Origin: an uncultured Kouleothrix sp.
GTDB lineage: Bacteria; Chloroflexota; Chloroflexia; Chloroflexales; Roseiflexaceae
NCBI GenBank assembly: GCA_937858455.1
Contig: CALLYN010000207.1
Location: 1 to 5,281, forward strand
Direction of reading: 5' to 3'
DNA: 5,281 nucleotides
Made by a program: the position numbers and the translations under genes. Below, piece after piece: positions 1 through 4,627 of the stretch (within the stretch, counting starts at the first letter, position 1; each line of letters starts with the position of its first letter). Below the pieces are notes generated by a model that made no database searches, was not told where the DNA came from, and worked only from the letters and a program-made list of their open reading frames with translations.

Positions 1-121
1 CGGCGGCCGGCTCGGCCAGGCGCTCGGTGGGGCCGGTGGCCACGGGCGCGGGCGCGCCGCACTCGATGCAAAAGCTGCCGCCGGCCGGAATAGGTGCATC
101 GCACCGTGAACAAACACTCAT
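1..121 (-). CDS. Zinc-ribbon protein, N-terminal 40 residues only
   Basis: The visible N-terminus reads MSVCSRCDAPIPAGGSFCIE and continues CGAPAPVATGPTERLAEPAA to the window edge. Two CxxC knuckles (C4/C7 and C18/C21) spaced by ten residues, the second followed by G-A-P, are the classic short double-cysteine zinc ribbon found at the start of many bacterial proteins, where it binds one structural zinc. After it comes an Ala/Pro-rich linker, so the functional domain, if any, lies outside the window and its role cannot be told. The start is well supported: ATG overlaps the TGA of the upstream DUF6624-like gene in an ATGA junction, and a strong purine-rich ribosome site (AAGAGGAAGG, 134 down to 125) lies 7 nt upstream when counted from GAGG. 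The overlap implies translational coupling and co-transcription with that gene. Confidence 0.8.
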   Translation of the reverse strand, partial: MSVCSRCDAPIPAGGSFCIECGAPAPVATGPTERLAEPAA

Positions 122-609
122 GAGCCTTCCTCTTCGCGCCGCTGCAGCTGGTCGGCATTCTGCTGCTGAACCCAGAGCGGCGGCACGCCATACAGCGCGC
201 GCTGCGCGTCGGTAACCCGCGGATCGACCTGGCCGAGCGACCAGCGGCCGTGCTCGCGAATAAACTGAGTACCGAAGCGCTGCGGCTGGCCACGGCCGAG
301 CAGCGAGCGATCCCACGAGGCGGCGATCACCGACCAGGCGCGGGGCTCGCCAAGCGCGCCAGCGCGCTGCGCGAACGTTTTAGCCAGTTCGAAATGCGCA
401 ACATCGTCGCCGTAGAGCATCACCAGCGCGGCGTGGTAGTTGTCCTGCGCCGAGCGGAGCGCGCCCTGGCCGTACAGGGCCAGCACGCGCTCGCGGCGGG
501 TGCGGCCGCGGCGGGTGCGCTCGTCGCCGGTGCTGTCGAGATCGTTGATCTGCTCCTCGGCCAGCCGCTCAAGCTCGGCGCTCGGGTCTTCAAAGCTGCG
601 TGGCTCCAT
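118..609 (-). CDS. DUF6624-like protein of unknown function
   Basis: A 163-residue soluble protein with no signal peptide or membrane segment. Residues 1-45 are charged and Arg/Glu-rich (likely helical). Residues 55-145 carry the pattern I associate with the DUF6624 family: an Ala-rich helical stretch (FELAKTFAQRAGALGEPRAW, 73-92), then D100-R101, then GQPQRFGTQF (107-116), then DPRVTDAQRALYGVPPL (129-145). The family is uncharacterised, so no function is claimed. The frame could open earlier, at 636, but the ATG at 609 has a perfect AGGAGG site 7 nt upstream and begins right after a consensus promoter, so I choose it. The gene is first of a pair with the zinc-ribbon gene (ATGA overlap) and diverges from the acyltransferase gene. 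Gene call is firm; the family name comes from motif memory and is less certain. Confidence 0.85.
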   Translation of the reverse strand: MEPRSFEDPSAELERLAEEQINDLDSTGDERTRRGRTRRERVLALYGQGALRSAQDNYHAALVMLYGDDVAHFELAKTFAQRAGALGEPRAWSVIAASWDRSLLGRGQPQRFGTQFIREHGRWSLGQVDPRVTDAQRALYGVPPLWVQQQNADQLQRREEEGS

Positions 610-616
610 GCCTGAA

Positions 617-622
617 CCTCCT
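617..622 (-). promoter_or_regulatory. Strong Shine-Dalgarno AGGAGG that fixes the DUF6624-like start
   Basis: On the minus strand AGGAGG is followed by TTCAGGC and then ATG (609-607), a 7-nt spacing. It decides between the ATG at 609 and the in-frame upstream ATG at 636, which has no comparable site. Confidence 0.8.
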
Positions 623-668
623 GCGCCGGCCAGCATCGCACGCCGGGGCGCCTGTGTGGCTGGCGCCC

Positions 669-677
669 ATTATAGCA
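669..677 (-). promoter_or_regulatory. Extended -10 promoter of the DUF6624-like/zinc-ribbon pair
   Basis: The minus strand reads TGCTATAAT, a perfect TGnTATAAT extended -10 of the housekeeping sigma factor. The predicted transcription start is near 662, giving a leader of about 50 nt that contains the AGGAGG site. The -35 position (about 697-692 with a 17-bp spacer) reads CGGCAG, which is weak, as is usual for extended -10 promoters. That position falls inside the central palindrome at 688-703. Confidence 0.7.
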
Positions 678-687
678 CGCTCGAATT

Positions 688-703
688 GGCACTGCCGAGT
701 GCC
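688..703. repeat. Perfect 6-4-6 palindrome between divergent promoters, candidate operator
   Basis: GGCACT (688-693), loop GCCG (694-697), AGTGCC (698-703). It sits centrally between the two divergent -10 boxes and covers the -35 position of both, which is where a dimeric regulator could block or recruit polymerase for both genes. No T-run follows on either strand, so it is not an intrinsic terminator. Operator function is inference; no regulator gene is in the window. Confidence 0.45.
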
Positions 704-709
704 GCGAGA

Positions 710-718
710 TGCTATAAT
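710..718 (+). promoter_or_regulatory. Extended -10 promoter of the acyltransferase gene
   Basis: TGCTATAAT is a perfect extended -10, predicted to start transcription near 725, about 36 nt before the acyltransferase ATG. A TTGGCA hexamer at 686-691 resembles a -35, but the 21-bp spacer is too long for normal use. The box is an exact mirror of the one at 669-677 on the other strand. Confidence 0.7.
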
Positions 719-760
719 GCTGCACTCGAACACGACGCAGTTCGACCAGTGGGAGCAAGC

Positions 761-1417
761 ATGGGCCTGTATACCAGCCGCCATCCGATCGCGCGCATCG
801 GCCTGCCTTCACGATTATTTCTGGCGTTTGTACGGTTCTACTGCCGGCTTGAAGTTGATGGGATCGAGCACCTGCCGTCCAGCGGCGCATTTGTGCTCGC
901 GGCCAACCACGCCAGCCACGCCGACACTGCGGTGATCTTCGCGGCGCTGCCGCGCGCGCTGCGGGCGCGGGTGGTGGCCGCGGCCGCGCAAGATTACTTC
1001 TTCGACAACGGCTTCCGCCAGTTTATCTCGCGAGTGCTGTTCAACACCATCCCGGTGCCGCGCAAGGTCACGCCCTCGAGCGACCCGCTGCGCCACGTGG
1101 TGCGCGCGCTGCGCGAGGGCTACGGCGTGCTGCTCTACCCCGAGGGCACGCGCAGCCGCAATGGCGACCTCGGGCCGTTTCGCAGTGGCGTCGGGCGGAT
1201 CGCGGCCGAGTTCCCCGATGTGCCGATCATTCCGGTGTGGCTCGGCGGCACCGCGCGCGTGCTGCCGAAGAACGGCCTGCCCATCCCCCGCCCGGTGAAG
1301 GTGCATGTGCGCTTCGGCGAGCCGCTGAAAAGCGAGCGCGCCTGGCTGGCCAACAAAGCCAACTGGAAGGTGCTGGCCGGGCACGTGCGCGACGCGGTGG
1401 CGCGGCTGCGCAGGTGA
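761..1417 (+). CDS. plsC: 1-acylglycerol-3-phosphate acyltransferase (PlsC/LPLAT family)
   Basis: A 218-residue member of the PlsC/LPLAT family, which transfers an acyl group from acyl-ACP or acyl-CoA to lysophosphatidic acid to make phosphatidic acid at the inner face of the membrane. All four family blocks are visible in order: NHASHAD with catalytic H50 and D55 (the HX4D motif); FNTIPVPR (95-101); LYPEGTRSRNG with E128-G129-T130-R131 (phosphate binding); and VPIIPVW (154-160). Residues 14-32 are hydrophobic/aromatic and probably a membrane-contacting helix. Length is typical of short family members. The frame is open further upstream to 440, but the ATG at 761 has GGGAG five nt before it and lies about 36 nt from a consensus promoter. 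It stands alone, divergent from the DUF6624-like gene and convergent with DUF983. Exact acceptor is unproven, as the family also includes other lysophospholipid and ornithine-lipid acyltransferases. Confidence 0.9.
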   Translation: MGLYTSRHPIARIGLPSRLFLAFVRFYCRLEVDGIEHLPSSGAFVLAANHASHADTAVIFAALPRALRARVVAAAAQDYFFDNGFRQFISRVLFNTIPVPRKVTPSSDPLRHVVRALREGYGVLLYPEGTRSRNGDLGPFRSGVGRIAAEFPDVPIIPVWLGGTARVLPKNGLPIPRPVKVHVRFGEPLKSERAWLANKANWKVLAGHVRDAVARLRR

Positions 1418-1446
1418 AGCGCGGCGCACTCTCCGCTGCGTCACCT
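1412..1446. repeat. Inverted repeat spanning both stop codons of the convergent pair
   Basis: AGGTGA (1412-1417) pairs with TCACCT (1441-1446), with partial extra pairing inside (GC near 1419-1420 with GC at 1438-1439, GG at 1423-1424 with CC at 1433-1434). Both genes end in AGG TGA, so the arms hold the two stop codons. It may slow or stop transcription from both sides, but there is no U-tract, so it is not a clear intrinsic terminator, and it could simply reflect shared stop context. Confidence 0.3.
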
Positions 1447-1818
1447 CATTCGGCCAGCCTGGTCGGGCTCGGCGTTGTCGCCGGTGAGGAAGAGAAAGCT
1501 GGCCCACAGCCCGCGCGACGAGCGGTAGAATGCGATCGGGAAGACGATCGCGAAGGCTGCCAGGGCCAGCAATAGCGGCGCCAGCGGGATGCTAGGGTCG
1601 CGGCCGAACACCAGCGACGCAACGGTGATCAGCAGCAGCGTGGCGACGGTGTTGATGCCCATCCCGCCGGTGATCTCGCCCACCGATCGCTCGAACTCCA
1701 GCCCGCAGCGCGGGCAGGCGCGCCGCATGCGGAAGCCGCGCTCGAACATGCGGCCGGCATGGCAGCGCGGGCAGCGCCCGATCAGCCCATCGAACAGCGC
1801 GCGCAGCACTCGGATCAT
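1441..1818 (-). CDS. DUF983 zinc-ribbon membrane protein
   Basis: A 125-residue protein with the DUF983 layout. There is an N-terminal pair of CPRC knuckles (C16/C19 in RCPRCHAGRMF, C35/C38 in ACPRCGLEFER) that should bind zinc on the cytoplasmic side. Next comes GEITGGMG (47-54), then two membrane helices (about 55-72 and 78-98) and the family-typical aromatic/proline region FPIAFYRSSRGLWASF (93-108). The family's function is unknown. I chose the ATG at 1818 because the protein then begins MIRVLRALFDGLIGRCPRC, as usual for the family; the longer frame back to 1923 would read through the inverted-repeat element. The ribosome site is weak (GGAG at 1838-1835 is 16 nt away). Its extended -10 is supplied by the end of the MITE-like element upstream. 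It converges on plsC with a 23-bp gap. Confidence 0.85.
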   Translation of the reverse strand: MIRVLRALFDGLIGRCPRCHAGRMFERGFRMRRACPRCGLEFERSVGEITGGMGINTVATLLLITVASLVFGRDPSIPLAPLLLALAAFAIVFPIAFYRSSRGLWASFLFLTGDNAEPDQAGRMR

Positions 1819-1854
1819 TGTGTTCGCTTTCTCGCTCCGTTCTGTCCCGCGCGT

Positions 1855-1863
1855 ATTATACCA
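1855..1863 (-). promoter_or_regulatory. Extended -10 promoter of the DUF983 gene, built from a MITE end
   Basis: The minus strand reads TGGTATAAT, a perfect extended -10. The predicted start is near 1848, giving a leader of about 30 nt. No acceptable -35 is seen upstream. All bases but the last T lie within the terminal inverted repeat of the element at 1856-1999, so the mobile-like element appears to provide the promoter. Confidence 0.6.
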
Positions 1864-1883
1864 ACTCCGTTTGATTACTTGTG

Positions 1884-1928
1884 TTTTCTTGTGCGGCGCC
1901 CGGCTTTGCCGAGCGCCGCACAAGAAAA
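1884..1928. repeat. Long hairpin inside the MITE-like element (16-bp perfect stem)
   Basis: The arm TTTTCTTGTGCGGCGC (1884-1899) is a perfect reverse complement of 1913-1928. A single mismatch (1900/1912) is followed by four more pairs (CGGC/GCCG) and a TTT loop at 1905-1907. The T-run is on the 5' side of the stem on the plus strand and an A-run follows it on both strands, so it is not a classical terminator; it could form a cruciform or a stable RNA stem. Confidence 0.85.
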
Positions 1929-1933
1929 AGAAA

Positions 1934-1959
1934 TTTGGGGCGGCGAAGCCGCCCCCAAA
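1934..1959. repeat. Second hairpin inside the MITE-like element (8-bp GC stem)
   Basis: GGGGCGGC (1937-1944) pairs with GCCGCCCC (1948-1955) around a GAA loop. TTT (1934-1936) and AAA (1957-1959) extend the stem past a bulged C1956. It lies five bases after the first hairpin. Confidence 0.8.
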
Positions 1960-1979
1960 CCCCCACCAAAGTGTAAGTC

Positions 1980-2023
1980 ATCAAGCGAATTTGGTATAAA
2001 GTGATCAAGCGAAGGGCGTATCA
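1980..2023. repeat. Imperfect 20-bp tandem repeat crossing the MITE right boundary into the DUF58 stop
   Basis: ATCAAGCGAATTTGGTATAA (1980-1999) and ATCAAGCGAAGGGCGTATCA (2004-2023) agree at 15 of 20 positions with a period of 24 bp. The match is extended by AAAGTG at 1968-1973 and 1998-2003. The second copy ends on the DUF58 stop codon (TGA, 2023-2021). It could be the remnant of a second, decayed element end. Confidence 0.5.
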
Positions 2024-3349
2024 GAGCGCGCCGCGGGCTTTCAGCTCAAGGTAGGTATTGATGACGCCGACGGTGAGCTTGTCGGCGGGCACGTCGAGCG
2101 TCAGCACGCCGCTGCGGTTGAGGGTGTCGAGCACCACCCGGCGCTCGTCGAGCAGCATCTCGGCTACGGCGCGCTGGTATACCGCGCCGGAGTCGCGCGG
2201 TGGCTGCGCGGCCATGCTGGTGATGTTCGGGTCCGAGATCACCACGCATAGCGGCAGGTGGCGCTTCGCCAGGTGGGCCATCTGCGCGATCAGCGGCCGG
2301 GCCGCCTCGAGCGTCACCAGGTCGGTGAACACCACCACCAGCGATCGGCGCTTGTGCTTCAGCCCAAGGTAGGCCAGCGCGCGGCCGTAGTCGGCCTCGA
2401 CGGGCTCGATCTGCACGTTGTAGAGCGCCTCGAGCATGCGGTAGAACTGGCCCTTGCCGCGCTTGGGCGCCAGGTAGGTGCGCACATCGTCGGCGAACGT
2501 CAGCAGGCCCACATGGTCGCCCTTGAGTGTGGCGACATACGAGAGCAGCAGGGCGGTGTTGATCGCGTAGTCGAGCTTGGCCAGGCCAGGCGCATCGCTC
2601 TCGTCGCCCACCGGCGGGCGCATCAGCCGGCCAGTGTCGAGCACGCTGAGCACATACTGGCTGCGCTCGTTTTCGTACTCAGCGGCAATCGGCTTGCCGC
2701 GCCGGGCGGTAGCCTTCCAATCGATTCGGCGGAACTCGTCGTCGGTGTTGTACTCGCGCAGCCGCTCGAACTCGCTGCCCTGGCCATACTGCCGGGCGGC
2801 GCGCAGCCCCAGCTCGAGCAGCAGCCCTTTGCGCGCCAGCAGATCGTACTTACGCACGTCGAGCACATTGGGGTAGACTTTCACCGGCGCGGCGGCGGGG
2901 TAGCGCGCCTGGCGCACGAACGTCTTCAGCGTGCTCAGGTAGCGCACGTTGATGTCGCCGAAGGCGTACTGGCCGCGCCGCTGTGGCCGCAGGTGGTAGC
3001 GCAGCTCGGCCAGGCCGTAGGGCGCGACATCTGCCGTGGCGATCACGGTGTCGCTGGTGAGCTCGTACGGGTACTCGTCGCGCACCTGCAGGCTCAGCGC
3101 GCGCGGGCTGCGGTTGGCCAAGAGCAGCGTCACCAGGTTGTCGGCGCCGATCGAGAGCTTGGTGTCGTTGATCCGCTCGGCCTCGATCGCGTCGGGCCTG
3201 GGCGTCACGAAGTAGTCGGCCGCCACCAGCGCGCCGACGGCCAGGGTGTAGGCCAGCGCCAGCCACAGCAGCGTGGGGGCCAGCGCCACGCCGGCCACCA
3301 GCAGCGACCCAAGCAGCAGAAATATGAGCAGGCGGAAAGTGGGGATCAT
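2021..3349 (-). CDS. DUF58 protein (vWA-like fold), MoxR partner
   Basis: A 442-residue membrane-anchored protein. Two adjacent hydrophobic helices (about 6-24 and 26-46) form the N-terminal anchor. A beta-rich segment (about 55-160) follows, then the DUF58 signature GSEFERLREY (191-200) running into FRRIDWKATAR (206-216). The C-terminal von Willebrand A-like domain begins with VLSVLDTGRLM (233-243). The metal-site motif DxSxS is degenerate here (D238-T-G-R-L), with a second acidic loop at FTDL (341-344), so canonical metal binding is doubtful. Family members are encoded beside MoxR AAA+ ATPases and are thought to be their membrane-linked clients or partners; the precise process is not established. 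The start at 3349 begins a normal anchor, but no clear Shine-Dalgarno precedes it. The gene follows moxR, interrupted by a 182-bp inverted-repeat element that ends 24 bp before the ATG. Confidence 0.9.
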   Translation of the reverse strand: MIPTFRLLIFLLLGSLLVAGVALAPTLLWLALAYTLAVGALVAADYFVTPRPDAIEAERINDTKLSIGADNLVTLLLANRSPRALSLQVRDEYPYELTSDTVIATADVAPYGLAELRYHLRPQRRGQYAFGDINVRYLSTLKTFVRQARYPAAAPVKVYPNVLDVRKYDLLARKGLLLELGLRAARQYGQGSEFERLREYNTDDEFRRIDWKATARRGKPIAAEYENERSQYVLSVLDTGRLMRPPVGDESDAPGLAKLDYAINTALLLSYVATLKGDHVGLLTFADDVRTYLAPKRGKGQFYRMLEALYNVQIEPVEADYGRALAYLGLKHKRRSLVVVFTDLVTLEAARPLIAQMAHLAKRHLPLCVVISDPNITSMAAQPPRDSGAVYQRAVAEMLLDERRVVLDTLNRSGVLTLDVPADKLTVGVINTYLELKARGAL

Positions 3350-3456
3350 ACACGCTCTGAGCTGTGAATATCCATTAGGAGTTACGCACTTGCGTGATTC
3401 GGCTTCCTTATGGTACGGGATTGAGCCTACGGCAGCGTGGTACTTGTTCATCTTCT

Positions 3457-3493
3457 GTGTCCATTTTCCGCACTCCGCGCGGAAAATGGACAC
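3457..3493. repeat. Perfect 15-bp inverted repeat at the core of the second element
   Basis: GTGTCCATTTTCCGC (3457-3471) is the exact reverse complement of 3479-3493, with a 7-nt loop (ACTCCGC). If the TATAAT at 3508-3503 is used, this stem would form the very 5' end of the DUF58 transcript, where it could protect the message or block ribosome-distal decay. No T-run follows on the minus strand, so it is not an intrinsic terminator. Confidence 0.85.
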
Positions 3494-3502
3494 GATATGG
3501 AG

Positions 3503-3508
3503 ATTATA
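3503..3508 (-). promoter_or_regulatory. Consensus -10 (TATAAT) pointing into DUF58
   Basis: The minus strand reads GGTACTATAATCTCC, with a perfect TATAAT but no TG extension and no good -35 (CTCAGC at a 17-bp spacing). The predicted start is near 3496, giving a leader of about 147 nt made mostly of the mobile-like element. It is weaker than the other three -10 sites because of the missing extension. Confidence 0.4.
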
Positions 3509-3574
3509 GTACCGCTCTGCCGAAGGCTGAGGGCGCCAACTGCGTAGCTTCTAATCGAGTTGCGAGCTACGATA

Positions 3575-3588
3575 CCAGGCGAGCCTGG
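3575..3588. repeat. Small hairpin 3' of moxR
   Basis: CCAGG (3575-3579) and CCTGG (3584-3588) around CGAG, about 35 nt after the moxR stop on the minus strand. There is no T-run after it. A 7-bp inverted repeat CGTAGCT/AGCTACG (3543-3549 and 3565-3571) spans the adjacent end of the mobile-like element. Together they might weaken read-through from moxR, but this is speculative. Confidence 0.3.
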
Positions 3589-3623
3589 CGACGTTCTGCG
3601 CCGAAGCCAACAGGCGGCACGCG

Positions 3624-4571
<948 letters not shown>

Positions 4572-4583
4572 ATTTCCCCCCGA

Positions 4584-4615
4584 AAGCCAGCAGCCAGAGG
4601 CGCGCGGGCTGGCTT
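4584..4615. repeat. Inverted repeat just upstream of moxR
   Basis: AAGCCAGC (4584-4591) and GCTGGCTT (4608-4615) are perfect 8-bp arms with a 16-nt loop, lying wholly in the 56-bp gap between the membrane-protein stop and the moxR start. No T-run follows on the minus strand; the stem would end 12 nt before the moxR ATG, close to its ribosome site. A role in translation or message processing between the two genes is possible but unproven. Confidence 0.4.
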
Positions 4616-4627
4616 CTCATGTCCGTT

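Larger units (their letters stand above)
1856..1999. mobile_element. MITE-like element, ~144 bp, with 22-bp imperfect terminal inverted repeats
   Basis: The left end starts TTATACCAACTCCGTTTGAT (arm 1856-1877) and the right end finishes CAAGCGAATTTGGTATAA (arm 1978-1999). Reverse-complementing one arm gives 18 of 22 identities with the other. The outermost bases fit a TA target duplication around TACC...GGTA, but the repeat is self-complementary there, so exact boundaries are uncertain. Inside are two strong hairpins (1884-1928 and 1934-1959) and no coding potential. This is the architecture of a non-autonomous mobile element moved in trans; a TA target would fit an IS630/Tc1-like transposase, which is inference. 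It fills most of the 202-bp spacer between the DUF58 stop and the DUF983 start. Confidence 0.6.
3374..3555. mobile_element. Second MITE-like element, ~182 bp, between moxR and the DUF58 gene
   Basis: The left end ATTAGGAGTTACGCACTTG (3374-3392) and the right end CAACTGCGTAGCTTCTAAT (3537-3555) are inverted repeats with 16 of 19 identities. Inside, 3422-3444 and 3508-3530 pair at 19 of 23 positions, and 3457-3471 pairs perfectly with 3479-3493, so the element folds as three nested stems. TA bases at 3376-3377 and 3552-3553 could be a target duplication. There is no coding content. Its ends and hairpins differ from those of the element at 1856-1999, so this is another family. The end sequence is reminiscent of insertion-sequence ends I recall from cyanobacteria and Chloroflexota, but I cannot name one. 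It interrupts what is normally a tight moxR-DUF58 junction. Confidence 0.6.

Noticed and set aside
440..760. N-terminal extension of the acyltransferase to 440
   Set aside because: It would read Arg/Ser-rich antisense of the DUF6624-like gene and cross the divergent promoter; ATG 761 has a ribosome site and a promoter at the right distance.
1819..1923. Longer DUF983 protein starting at 1923
   Set aside because: The extra 35 residues are basic, low-quality sequence read from the mobile-like element and past the promoter; family members start near MIRVLRALFDGLIGRCPRC.
1884..1928. Intrinsic terminator between DUF58 and DUF983
   Set aside because: The stem is strong, but an A-run rather than a T-run follows it on both strands, and it belongs to a larger inverted-repeat element.
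1856..2023. CRISPR array or tandem repeat locus
   Set aside because: There are only two imperfect direct copies with no regular spacers; inverted repeats dominate.
2258..3367. Long open plus-strand frame opposite DUF58
   Set aside because: It is a His/Gln/Arg/Ala-rich shadow typical of GC-rich antisense frames, while the minus strand encodes a clear DUF58 protein.
3350..3493. DUF58 start at 3493
   Set aside because: The extension would translate the inverted-repeat element and place 48 polar residues before a normal N-terminal membrane anchor.
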